Shown here: one piece after another, positions 36,293-44,359 of the stretch
How the letters are laid out: every line of letters starts with the position of its first letter
Numbering within the stretch: position 1 is the first letter of the stretch
NCBI GenBank assembly: GCA_964523885.1
Contig: CAZFYX010000094.1
Span: forward strand, 7,369-71,368
Direction of reading: 5' to 3'
Length of the DNA: 64,000 nt
Source: SHXO01 sp964523885
GTDB lineage: Bacteria; Pseudomonadota; Gammaproteobacteria; Burkholderiales; SHXO01
The notes under the pieces: model-generated
Told to the model about the DNA's origin: nothing
The model's database searches: none
Seen by the model: the letters and a program-made list of their open reading frames with translations, nothing else
Translations under genes and position numbers: made by a program

Positions 36293-37105
36293 TCAGCGTG
36301 CCAGCAGTGCGCGGAAGAACATGTAGCCCCAATCGGACTTGCCCAGCACCGGTCGCCGGCGGAAGACATCGGCATCGGTGTCGTGAAGCTTGCGCAGGAT
36401 GCGCTCGCCGCCCAGCACGATCATGCGCAGCTCCAGTCCCAGCCGGCCCTTGAGCACGCGCCCGAGCGGTGCGCCGGCCTGGAGCATGCGCCGCGCGCGG
36501 TCGATCTCGAAGCGCATGAACCGGCTCCAGCCGCCACTGGTGTCGCCGGCGGCGATCTGGGCTTCGGTCACGCCGTAGCTGCGCATCTCGTCCTGGGGCA
36601 GGTAGATGCGGCCCTTGCGGTAGTCGATCTCCACGTCCTGCAGGAAGTTGATCAGCTGCAGGCTGGCGCAGATGCCGTCGGAGCAGGCCAGGCTGCGCGG
36701 CCCGGTCTCCCCGTACAAATGCAGCAGCAGCCGGCCGACCGGGTTGGCCGAGCGCCGGCAGTAGTCCATGACCTCGCCGAAATCGGCGTAGCGCTGCTTG
36801 GTGACGTCCTGGGCGAAGGCCGAGAGCAGGTCCCGGAACAGCTGGACCGGCAGGCGGTGCTCGCGGATCACCGGCGCCAGCCGGCGGAACAGCTCGGTTT
36901 CGGGGGCGGTCCCGGACTCGATCCGGTCGAGCTCCGCCCCGAAGGCGGCGAGCTGGGCCAGCCGGGTGGCAGGGGGCGCATCGCCCTCGTCGGCAAAGTC
37001 GTCCGCCTGCCGGGCGAAGTGGTAGATCAGCTCGACCGGGCGCCGGAAGCGCGCCGGCATGACCCAGGAGGCTACCGGGAAGTTCTCGTAATGGTCGACC
37101 CCCAT
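36293..37105 (-). CDS. hpnC: Squalene synthase HpnC (hydroxysqualene-forming)
   Basis: 270-aa squalene/phytoene-synthase-fold protein. It opens with the HpnC signature DHYENFPVASWVMPARFRRPVELIYHFAR, then ARQADDFADEGD and LQLINFLQDVEIDYRKGRIYLPQDEM, the two metal-binding regions. In the three-enzyme route, HpnD makes presqualene diphosphate, HpnC converts it to hydroxysqualene and HpnE reduces that to squalene. It is the first gene of the minus-strand hpnCDE operon. No squalene-hopene cyclase gene is present in the window. Confidence 0.95.
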   Translation of the reverse strand: MGVDHYENFPVASWVMPARFRRPVELIYHFARQADDFADEGDAPPATRLAQLAAFGAELDRIESGTAPETELFRRLAPVIREHRLPVQLFRDLLSAFAQDVTKQRYADFGEVMDYCRRSANPVGRLLLHLYGETGPRSLACSDGICASLQLINFLQDVEIDYRKGRIYLPQDEMRSYGVTEAQIAAGDTSGGWSRFMRFEIDRARRMLQAGAPLGRVLKGRLGLELRMIVLGGERILRKLHDTDADVFRRRPVLGKSDWGYMFFRALLAR

Positions 37106-37272
37106 CGCGCCGCTGCCGGGTTTTTTGCAGTTCGAACAGAAGATTTATGCAATGTCGCCCGCGCGGCACGGGCCGGAAGGGGCGGGCGGAGGGGGGCCGG
37201 CCGGGCAGGAATGCTGCCGGCCGCCGCTTCAAGGTGGAGTGCCCCGCGGCATTATATTAAAATGAGGACTTT

Positions 37273-37357
37273 GCGAAAGTGGCGGAACTGGTAGACGCAC
37301 CAGATTTAGGTTCTGGCGCCGCAAGGCGTGAGAGTTCGAGTCTCTCCTTTCGCACCA
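37273..37357 (+). tRNA. tRNA-Leu (anticodon TAG)
   Basis: Complete cloverleaf with a long class II variable arm. The acceptor GCGAAAG pairs with CTTTCGC. The anticodon stem CCAGA/TCTGG encloses loop TTTAGGT, giving anticodon TAG (reads CUA). The T arm GAGAGTTCGAGTCTCTC is regular and CCA is encoded (37355-37357). A TATATT box lies at 37253-37258, about 15 bases upstream. Confidence 0.96.
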
Positions 37358-37504
37358 GGAGAGCAGCCGCCCCCCGCCCGCGGTAAACGGCCCGGTTCAA
37401 GCAGACCTGCGGTGTGCCCGATCGGATCGCGGGCCCCGCCGGACCGGGCGCAGCTCTTCGCATCCGCCGACAAACTCAGCCCAACGCGCTGGAAAGTACA
37501 ACAA

Positions 37505-38824
37505 ATGCAAGCAACCATCGAGAAAGTCAGCAACCTGGAACGCCGCCTCAACGTCGCCCTGCCGATGCAGGAGATCGAGACCGAGGTGGAGAGCCGGCTC
37601 AAGCGCCTCGCGCGCTCGGTCAAGATGCACGGGTTCCGCCCGGGCAAGGTGCCGTTCCGGCTGGTCCAGGCGCAGTACGGCGGCCAGGTGCGCCAGGAAG
37701 TGCTGGGCGACGCGCTGCAGAAGAGCTTTGGCGAGGCGGTGCGCCAGCAGAACCTGCGGGTGGCGGGCTATCCCCGCTTCGAGGCCAAGCAGCCCGAAGC
37801 GGCCGCCGCGGGCGAGGGCAGCCAGGTCGAGTTCAGCGCGACCTTCGAGGTCTACCCCGAGATCACGGTCGGCGACATCGCCAGCGTGACCATCGACCGG
37901 CCGGCGGTCGCCATCGACGATGCGGCGATCGACAAGACCATCGAGGTGCTGCGCAAGCAGCGCGTGCACTACCACGATGCGGACCGTGGCGCGAAGAACG
38001 GCGATGGCGTGACCATCGACTATGCCGGCACGATCGACGGCGTGCCGTTCGAGGGTGGCACGGCGCAGGGGCACGCAACCCTCCTGGGAGAAGGGCGGCT
38101 GCTGCCGGACTTCGAGAAGGCCATCCTGGGCATGAAGCCGGGCGACCGGCGCGAATTTGAACTGGTGTTCCCGGAGGACTATCATGGCAAGGACGTCGCC
38201 GGGAAGACCGCACGGTTCGAGGTGACGCTGCACCGGGTGCAGGAGCCGCATCTGCCCGCCGTCGACAAGGATTTTGCAGTCGCGCTGGGAATTGCCGATG
38301 GAGACGTGGCGAAGCTGCGTGCCGACGTCAAGGCCAACGTCGAGCGCGAGGTGCGCCGGCGCGTGACCACGCGCGTGAAGGACCAGGTGATGAAGGCGTT
38401 GCTCGAGAACACCGCGATCGAGCTGCCGAAGGCGCTGGTGCAGATGGAAACCGAGCGCCTGATGGAGGGCATGCGGCGCGACCTCGCCGGGCGCGGGATG
38501 AAGGTGGAAGACATCCCGATGCCCTCCGAGGCCTTCGAGCCGGAGGCGCGCAAGCGCGTCGCCCTGGGGCTGATCATCGCCGAGCTGGTGCGCCGCGAGA
38601 GCCTGGCCGCGACGCCCGACCAGCTCAAGGCGGTGGTCCAGGACTACGCCGAGAGCTACGAGAAGCCCGAGGAGGTGGTTCGCTGGTACTATCAGTCGCC
38701 GGAGCGGCTGCGGGAAGTCGAATCGCTGGTGCTGGAGAACAACGTCGTCGACTGGGCGCTGGCACGCGCGAAGGTGCAGGACAAGGCGACCGACTTCGAC
38801 GACCTGATGGGGAACATCAAGTGA
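37505..38824 (+). CDS. tig: Trigger factor
   Basis: 439-aa ribosome-associated chaperone and peptidyl-prolyl isomerase. The N-terminal ribosome-binding signature is in MHGFRPGKVPFRLVQAQYG (GFRxGKxP). The FKBP-like domain occurs around NGDGVTIDYAGTIDGVPFEGGTAQGHATLLGEGRLLPDFEKAILGMKPGD. The C-terminal helical arms form the rest. The start ATG 37505 (MQATIEKVSNLERRLNVALP) matches the family. It is the first gene of tig-clpP-clpX-lon, the standard protein-quality-control cluster. Confidence 0.97.
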   Translation: MQATIEKVSNLERRLNVALPMQEIETEVESRLKRLARSVKMHGFRPGKVPFRLVQAQYGGQVRQEVLGDALQKSFGEAVRQQNLRVAGYPRFEAKQPEAAAAGEGSQVEFSATFEVYPEITVGDIASVTIDRPAVAIDDAAIDKTIEVLRKQRVHYHDADRGAKNGDGVTIDYAGTIDGVPFEGGTAQGHATLLGEGRLLPDFEKAILGMKPGDRREFELVFPEDYHGKDVAGKTARFEVTLHRVQEPHLPAVDKDFAVALGIADGDVAKLRADVKANVEREVRRRVTTRVKDQVMKALLENTAIELPKALVQMETERLMEGMRRDLAGRGMKVEDIPMPSEAFEPEARKRVALGLIIAELVRRESLAATPDQLKAVVQDYAESYEKPEEVVRWYYQSPERLREVESLVLENNVVDWALARAKVQDKATDFDDLMGNIK

Positions 38825-38838
38825 GCAGGGGACGCAAC

Positions 38839-39471
38839 ATGGATTGGGAACGGACGGGCGCCGAGCCGAGCGGGCTGGGGCTCATCCCGATGGTCATCGA
38901 GCAGAGCGGCCGGGGCGAGCGCGCCTACGACATCTATTCCCGCCTGCTCAAGGAGCGCGTGATCTTCCTGGTGGGCGTGGTCAACGAGATGACCGCCAAC
39001 CTGGTGGTGGCGCAGCTGCTGTTCCTGGAGTCGGAGAACCCCGAGAAGGACATCTCCATCTACATCAATTCCCCGGGCGGCTCGGTCTCGGCCGGCCTGG
39101 CGATCTACGACACCATGCAGTTCATCAAGCCGGACGTGAGCACGCTGTGCATCGGCCAGGCCGCCTCCATGGGCGCCCTGCTGCTCGCGGCCGGGGCCAA
39201 GGACAAGCGCTTCGCGCTGCCGAACTCGCGCGTGATGATCCACCAGCCGATGGGCGGCTTCCAGGGCCAGGCCACCGACATCGAGATCCACGCCAAGGAG
39301 ATCCTGTACCTGCGTGCGCGCCTGAACGAGATCCTAGCGCGCCACACCGGGCAGGACATCAAGACGATCGAGCGCGACACCGAGCGGGACAACTTCTTCG
39401 GTGCCGACGACGCAGTGAAGTACGGGCTGGTCGACAAGCTGCTGACCAGCCGCACCGAAGTCACGGCCTGA
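38839..39471 (+). CDS. clpP: ATP-dependent Clp protease proteolytic subunit
   Basis: 210-aa serine protease forming the tetradecameric chamber of ClpXP. The catalytic Ser is in GQAASMGALLLAAGA, the His in MIHQPMGGFQGQ and the Asp in ERDNFFGADDAV. The start ATG 38839 (MDWERTGAEPSGLGLIPMVIEQSGRGERAYDIY) has GGGGA upstream and fits the family N-terminus; a GTG at 38821 overlapping the tig stop would add six residues. Co-transcribed with tig and clpX. Confidence 0.97.
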   Translation: MDWERTGAEPSGLGLIPMVIEQSGRGERAYDIYSRLLKERVIFLVGVVNEMTANLVVAQLLFLESENPEKDISIYINSPGGSVSAGLAIYDTMQFIKPDVSTLCIGQAASMGALLLAAGAKDKRFALPNSRVMIHQPMGGFQGQATDIEIHAKEILYLRARLNEILARHTGQDIKTIERDTERDNFFGADDAVKYGLVDKLLTSRTEVTA

Positions 39472-39499
39472 CGCCACCAGCGGAGATTCGCGACACACC

Positions 39500-40765
39500 A
39501 TGTCCGAGAAGCCCGGCTCAGAGAAGCTGCTCTACTGTTCCTTCTGCGGCAAGAGCCAGCACGAGGTCCGCAAGCTCATCGCGGGCCCGTCGGTGTTCAT
39601 CTGCGACGAGTGCATCGAGCTGTGCAACGACATCATCCGCGAGGAAAGCCAGGGCGACCAGGCGGGGAAGGGGGCGCGCTCCGACCTGCCGGTGCCGCAT
39701 GAGATCCGCGAGATCCTCGACCAGTACGTGATCGGCCAGGAGCAGGCCAAGAAGATCCTCTCGGTCGCGGTCTACAACCACTACAAGCGGCTCAAGAACC
39801 TCGGCAAGAAGGACGATATCGAGCTTGCCAAGAGCAACATCCTGCTGATCGGGCCCACCGGCTCGGGCAAGACGCTGCTGGCGCAGACCCTGGCCCGCCT
39901 GCTCAACGTGCCGTTCGTGATGGCCGACGCCACCACCCTGACGGAAGCCGGGTACGTGGGCGAGGACGTCGAGAACATCATCCAGAAGCTGCTGCAGAAG
40001 TGCGACTACGACGTAGAGAAGGCGCAGCGCGGCATCGTCTACATCGACGAGATCGACAAGATCTCGCGCAAGTCGGACAACCCCTCCATCACCCGGGACG
40101 TGTCGGGGGAGGGTGTGCAGCAGGCGCTGCTCAAGCTGATCGAGGGCACCATCGCCTCGGTGCCCCCGCAGGGCGGGCGCAAGCATCCGAACCAGGAGTT
40201 CGTGCAGGTCGACACGACCAACATCCTGTTCATCTGCGGTGGAGCCTTCGACGGACTGGACAAGGTGATCCGCGCACGCTCGGAGAAGAGCGGCATCGGC
40301 TTCGGCGCCGAGGTGCGCAGCAAGGACAACCGCAAGGACATCGGCCTGGTGCTCAAGGGCGTCGAGCCGGAAGACCTGATCAAGTACGGCCTGATCCCCG
40401 AGTTCGTGGGGCGGCTGCCGGTGGTGGCCACGCTCGACGAGCTCGACGAGGCGGCGCTCATCCAGATCCTCACCGAGCCCAAGAATGCGCTGCTCAAGCA
40501 GTACCAGCGCATGTTCGCGATGGAAGGGGTGGAACTGGAGGTTCGCCTGGAGGCGCTGAACGCGGTGTCCCGGCGGGCGCTGGCCCGGCGCACCGGTGCG
40601 CGCGGCCTGCGCTCCATCCTGGAGCAGGCGCTGCTCGACACCATGTTCGACCTGCCCTCGCTGAGCAACGTGCGCAAGGTGGTGATCGACGAGGGCACCA
40701 TCACGGGCGACCAGAAGCCGATCCTGATCTACTCGGATCAGCCCAAGGTCGCCGGCTCGGCTTGA
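39500..40765 (+). CDS. clpX: Clp protease ATP-binding subunit ClpX
   Basis: 421-aa AAA+ unfoldase that feeds substrates to ClpP. The N-terminal zinc-binding domain has Cys residues in CSFCGKS and ICDECIELC. Walker A is GPTGSGKT and Walker B VYIDEIDKISR. The substrate-gripping pore loop GYVGED and the ClpP-docking IGF equivalent (SGIGFGAEVRS) are visible. It begins 28 bases after clpP, as expected. Length and motifs normal. Confidence 0.98.
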   Translation: MSEKPGSEKLLYCSFCGKSQHEVRKLIAGPSVFICDECIELCNDIIREESQGDQAGKGARSDLPVPHEIREILDQYVIGQEQAKKILSVAVYNHYKRLKNLGKKDDIELAKSNILLIGPTGSGKTLLAQTLARLLNVPFVMADATTLTEAGYVGEDVENIIQKLLQKCDYDVEKAQRGIVYIDEIDKISRKSDNPSITRDVSGEGVQQALLKLIEGTIASVPPQGGRKHPNQEFVQVDTTNILFICGGAFDGLDKVIRARSEKSGIGFGAEVRSKDNRKDIGLVLKGVEPEDLIKYGLIPEFVGRLPVVATLDELDEAALIQILTEPKNALLKQYQRMFAMEGVELEVRLEALNAVSRRALARRTGARGLRSILEQALLDTMFDLPSLSNVRKVVIDEGTITGDQKPILIYSDQPKVAGSA

Positions 40766-40838
40766 GTCCCGACCCCTGCAGTCCCACGCCTGCGCGGCAG
40801 GCGCGCCTCCCTTTTCAATTCAAGGGCTTGAGCCGTCG

Positions 40839-40867
40839 CTTGAAGTCGGCCCGGCGTGCCCCACCTT
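40839..40867 (+). promoter_or_regulatory. Sigma-32 (heat-shock) promoter of lon
   Basis: CTTGAAG at 40839-40845 and CCCCACCTT at 40859-40867 are 13 bases apart. This fits the sigma-32 consensus CTTGAAA-N(11-16)-CCCCATNT. It lies 30 bases before the lon ATG in the clpX-lon spacer, so lon should be separately induced by heat shock. Confidence 0.78.
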
Positions 40868-40897
40868 GTTTCAGTACCTTCCCCTGAGTGAGACCAC

Positions 40898-43306
40898 ATG
40901 ACTAGCATCGTTTCCGGGGCCGAACCCACTGCACTCCCGCTGCTTCCCCTGCGCGACGTGGTGGTGTTCCCCCACATGGTGATTCCGCTGTTCGTCGGGC
41001 GCCCGAAGTCGATCAAGGCCCTCGAGACGGCCATGGAGGCGGGGAAGAGCATCCTGCTGGTGGCGCAGAAGTCCGCCGCCAAGGACGAGCCGGGCGCCGA
41101 GGACATGTACGGCACCGGAACGGTCGCCAACATCCTGCAGATGCTGAAGCTGCCCGACGGCACTGTGAAGGTGCTGGTCGAAGGCACCCAGCGTGCACGC
41201 ATTGCCAACGTCACCGACCTGAAGACCCACTACGTGGCCGAGGCCGCCAACATCGGGCCCGAGTCCTCGGAGAGCACCGAGCTGGAGGCCATGCGGCGGG
41301 CGATGATCTCGCAGTTCGACCAGTACGTGAAGCTCAACAAGAAGATCCCGCCGGAGATCCTGACCTCGCTGGCGGGCATCGACGAGCCGGGCCGGCTGGC
41401 CGACACCATCGCGGCGCACCTCCCGCTCAAGCTGGAGCAGAAGCAGGAAGTGCTGGAGATGTTCGACGTCCAGCGCCGCCTGGAGCACCTGCTCGCGCTC
41501 ATGGAGACCGAGCTCGACATCCTGCAGGTCGAGAAGCGCATCCGCGGGCGCGTCAAGAAGCAGATGGAGAAGAGCCAGCGCGAGTACTACCTGAACGAGC
41601 AGGTCAAGGCCATCCAGAAGGAGCTCGGCGACCTCGAGGAGGGTGCCGATCTCGACGAGATGGAGAAGCGCATCAAGACCGCGCACATGCCCAAGGAGGC
41701 GCGGGTCAAGGCCGAGACCGAGCTGCGCAAGCTGCGGCTGATGTCGCCGATGTCGGCCGAGGCCACCGTCGTGCGCAACTACATCGAGACCCTGGTCGGC
41801 CTGCCGTGGAAGAAGAAGAGCAAGATCAGCGCGGACCTCACCAAGGCCGAGGACGTGCTCGAGGAAGACCACTACGGGCTGGACAAGGTCAAGGAGCGCA
41901 TCGTCGAGTACCTGGCCGTGCAGCAGCGCGTGGACAAGGTGAAGGCCCCGATCCTGTGCCTGGTCGGCCCGCCCGGCGTGGGCAAGACCTCTCTCGGCCA
42001 GTCGATCGCACGCGCGACCAACCGCAAGTTCGTGCGCATGTCGCTGGGCGGCGTGCGAGACGAGGCCGAGATCCGCGGCCACCGTCGCACCTACATCGGC
42101 TCGATGCCGGGCAAGATCCTGCAGAACATGACCAAGGTCGCGGTCCGCAACCCGCTGTTCCTCCTCGACGAGGTGGACAAGATGGGCATGGACTTCCGCG
42201 GGGATCCGTCCTCGGCGCTGCTGGAGGTGCTCGACCCGGAGCAGAACAACTCGTTCGTGGACCACTACGTCGAGGTCGAGTACGACCTCTCCGACGTGAT
42301 GTTCGTCGCCACCGCGAACACGATGAACATCCCCGCGCCGCTGCTCGACCGGATGGAGGTGATCCGGCTGTCCGGCTACACCGAGGACGAGAAGGTCCAC
42401 ATCGCGGTGAAGTACCTGCTGCCCAAGCAGATGAAGAACCACGGGCTCAAGACCGAGGAGATCAACATCTCCGAGAGCGCGATCCGCGACATCATCCGCT
42501 ACTACACGCGCGAGGCCGGCGTGCGCTCGCTGGAACGGGAGATCTCCAAGATCTGCCGCAAGGTGGTCAAGGCGCTGGTGCTCAAGCGCCGCGAGCAGAA
42601 GACCACGGTCACGGCGAAGAACCTGTCGAACTACCTGGGCGTGCGCCGCTACACGTTCGGCATTGCCGAGAAGCACAACCAGGTCGGCCAGGTCACCGGT
42701 CTGGCATGGACCGAAGTGGGCGGCGAGCTGCTCACGATCGAGAGTGCGGTGATGCCGGGCAAGGGCAAGTTCGTCTCGACCGGCAAGCTCGGCGAGGTGA
42801 TGCAGGAGTCCATCCAGGCCGCGCTCACGGTGGTGCGCAGCCGTTCGCAGAAGCTCGGCATCACCGAGGACTTCTACCAGAAGAACGACATCCACATCCA
42901 CCTGCCGGAAGGCGCAACGCCGAAGGATGGCCCCAGCGCGGGCATCGGCATTTGCACTGCAATGGTCTCGGTGCTGACCAATATTCCGGTCCGCGCGGAC
43001 GTCGCGATGACGGGCGAAATCACGCTGCGCGGCGAAGTGCTCCCGATCGGCGGGCTGAAGGAGAAGCTGCTCGCTGCGCACCGCGGCGGCATCAAGGTGG
43101 TGCTCATCCCCGAGGAGAACGTCAAGGATCTCTCCGAGATCCCCGACAACATCAAGAATCGCCTCGACATCCACCCGGTGAAGTGGATCGACCAGGTGCT
43201 CGACATGGCACTGGAGAGCAAGCCCACGCCGCTGCCCGAGAAGACCGAGGCGGTCGCTCTGCCTCCGGTGGAAGCCGCTGGCACGGTGGTCGCGGTCAAG
43301 CACTAG
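40898..43306 (+). CDS. lon: ATP-dependent protease Lon
   Basis: 802-aa AAA+ serine protease. The N-terminal LonN domain starts LPLLPLRDVVVFPHMVIPLFVGR. Walker A is GPPGVGKTSLGQSIA and Walker B is LFLLDEVDKM. The catalytic Ser/Lys dyad is in KDGPSAGIGI and GGLKEKLLAAHRGG. Degrades misfolded and short-lived regulatory proteins in the cytoplasm. Placed after clpX with its own heat-shock promoter, and followed by a strong 10-bp hairpin and then hupB. Confidence 0.98.
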   Translation: MTSIVSGAEPTALPLLPLRDVVVFPHMVIPLFVGRPKSIKALETAMEAGKSILLVAQKSAAKDEPGAEDMYGTGTVANILQMLKLPDGTVKVLVEGTQRARIANVTDLKTHYVAEAANIGPESSESTELEAMRRAMISQFDQYVKLNKKIPPEILTSLAGIDEPGRLADTIAAHLPLKLEQKQEVLEMFDVQRRLEHLLALMETELDILQVEKRIRGRVKKQMEKSQREYYLNEQVKAIQKELGDLEEGADLDEMEKRIKTAHMPKEARVKAETELRKLRLMSPMSAEATVVRNYIETLVGLPWKKKSKISADLTKAEDVLEEDHYGLDKVKERIVEYLAVQQRVDKVKAPILCLVGPPGVGKTSLGQSIARATNRKFVRMSLGGVRDEAEIRGHRRTYIGSMPGKILQNMTKVAVRNPLFLLDEVDKMGMDFRGDPSSALLEVLDPEQNNSFVDHYVEVEYDLSDVMFVATANTMNIPAPLLDRMEVIRLSGYTEDEKVHIAVKYLLPKQMKNHGLKTEEINISESAIRDIIRYYTREAGVRSLEREISKICRKVVKALVLKRREQKTTVTAKNLSNYLGVRRYTFGIAEKHNQVGQVTGLAWTEVGGELLTIESAVMPGKGKFVSTGKLGEVMQESIQAALTVVRSRSQKLGITEDFYQKNDIHIHLPEGATPKDGPSAGIGICTAMVSVLTNIPVRADVAMTGEITLRGEVLPIGGLKEKLLAAHRGGIKVVLIPEENVKDLSEIPDNIKNRLDIHPVKWIDQVLDMALESKPTPLPEKTEAVALPPVEAAGTVVAVKH

Positions 43307-43320
43307 CGTTTCGTTGCAGC

Positions 43321-43349
43321 GCCTGCCGGATCCTCCGGCAGGCGTGCTT
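43321..43349 (+). terminator. Terminator after lon
   Basis: A perfect 10-bp stem GCCTGCCGGA / TCCGGCAGGC (43321-43330 and 43334-43343) with a 3-base loop, followed by GTGCTTT. The T-run is weak, but the stem is strong and lies 14 bases after the lon stop. Confidence 0.65.
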
Positions 43350-43429
43350 TGCTGCGCTGCACGCGCAGCCTCCCGTATGCTTCGGACATGCCGCACTGCG
43401 TCGTCGCGTGGCTTCACCTGCGCGCGCGC

Positions 43430-43459
43430 TTGACATCGGCTTTTCGCGCTTGCTATAAA
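43430..43459 (+). promoter_or_regulatory. Sigma-70 promoter of hupB
   Basis: A perfect -35 TTGACA (43430-43435) and a -10 TATAAA (43454-43459) are 18 bases apart. They point to hupB, which begins 160 bases downstream, so the transcript has a long 5' leader. Confidence 0.85.
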
Positions 43460-43619
43460 AACCGACCGGAATCCAGCACACCAAGGCCGACGCGCGCAGT
43501 TCGCGATCGGCACCGGCAAAAGTCGCGCGATGAACCAGGGAAGGCTCGCGCGCAGCGAATCAGCATTCCACCACGCGCCGACGGTGACGGCGTCTTCACA
43601 TCATCCAAAGGGGACCTCA

Positions 43620-43892
43620 ATGAACAAGCAGGAGCTCATCGACGCCGTTGCGAAGTCTGCCGACATCTCCAAGGCCGCCGCGGGGCGCGCGCTCGAGAGC
43701 GCGATCACCGCGATCAAGGGTTCCCTGAAGAAGGGGCAGACCGTCACGCTCGTGGGTTTCGGTACGTTCTACGTCGGCAAGCGCGCAGCGCGCAGCGGGC
43801 GCAACCCGCGCACCGGCGCCAACATCAAGATCCGCGCCGCCAAGGTGCCGAAGTTTCGCCCTGGAAAAGCGCTCAAAGATTCTGTAAACTAG
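43620..43892 (+). CDS. hupB: HU-family DNA-binding protein, beta subunit
   Basis: 90-aa histone-like protein that bends DNA and compacts the nucleoid. Family features are MNKQELIDAVAKSADISKAAAGRALE and GFGTFYVGKRAARSGRNPRTGANIKI, where the arm holds the RNPRTG DNA-contact loop, ending in KVPKFRPGKALKDSV. The start ATG 43620 has AAGGGGA upstream. A strong -35/-10 pair lies 160 bases upstream. It is in its normal place downstream of lon. A short hairpin GCGACGGC/GCCGTCGC at 43901-43922 follows the stop, without a T-run. Confidence 0.98.
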   Translation: MNKQELIDAVAKSADISKAAAGRALESAITAIKGSLKKGQTVTLVGFGTFYVGKRAARSGRNPRTGANIKIRAAKVPKFRPGKALKDSVN

Positions 43893-43981
43893 CGGTCTTT
43901 GCGACGGCCTGACCGCCGTCGCGGGGAATGGCCGGGGACCCCGGCAGCGTTTCCCTGCAGTACAGCACGTCGCGCTCTCGG

Positions 43982-44057
43982 GGGTGCTTAGCTCAGTTGG
44001 TAGAGCGTCGCCCTTACAAGGCGAATGTCGGGAGTTCGAGCCTCTCAGCACCCACCA
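43982..44057 (+). tRNA. tRNA-Val (anticodon TAC)
   Basis: Acceptor GGGTGCT pairs with AGCACCC, the anticodon stem TCGCC/GGCGA holds loop CTTACAA giving anticodon TAC, and the T loop is TTCGAGC. CCA is encoded at 44055-44057. It is followed 110 bases later by tRNA-Asp, the usual pair between hupB and ppiD. Confidence 0.97.
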
Positions 44058-44167
44058 GTGGAACCTGCGAGGCGAGGGCATTGCGCATCGCGAGCAGGGT
44101 CAGACGTGCAGGGTTGTCCGCTCCGGGCCGTGACACAGCCGGGGGCGCAAGCAGCACGAGAGAATGT

Positions 44168-44244
44168 GGAGTGGTAGTTCAGTCGGTTAGAATACCGGCC
44201 TGTCACGCCGGGGGTCGCGGGTTCGAGTCCCGTCCACTCCGCCA
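44168..44244 (+). tRNA. tRNA-Asp (anticodon GTC)
   Basis: Acceptor GGAGTGG pairs with CCACTCC, the anticodon loop CTGTCAC gives GTC, the T arm is GCGGGTTCGAGTCCCGT, and the discriminator G is followed by encoded CCA at 44242-44244. Confidence 0.97.
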
Positions 44245-44252
44245 GCATCCCG

Positions 44253-44285
44253 AAGAGGCGAACGCGAGTTCGCCTCTTTCGTTTT
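44253..44285 (+). terminator. Intrinsic terminator after tRNA-Val/tRNA-Asp
   Basis: An 11-bp perfect stem AAGAGGCGAAC / GTTCGCCTCTT (44253-44263, 44268-44278) with a GCGA loop is followed by TCGTTTT. It ends the tRNA transcript, so ppiD probably has its own promoter. Confidence 0.8.
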
Positions 44286-44359
44286 GGAGACCGCCACCGC
44301 CGCACCGAACCCCTGCGCAGCGGTGCGGTCAGTGCACCAGCGCGCGAGGGTACGAAGCC

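Noticed and set aside
37106..37272. Riboswitch or leader gene upstream of tRNA-Leu
   Set aside because: No conserved riboswitch fold or small reading frame with a ribosome site could be recognised; only a TATATT box is visible.
43893..43981. Hairpin GCGACGGC/GCCGTCGC after hupB as a terminator
   Set aside because: The stem is 8 bp but is followed by GGGGAATGG without a T-run, so it is mentioned only with hupB.
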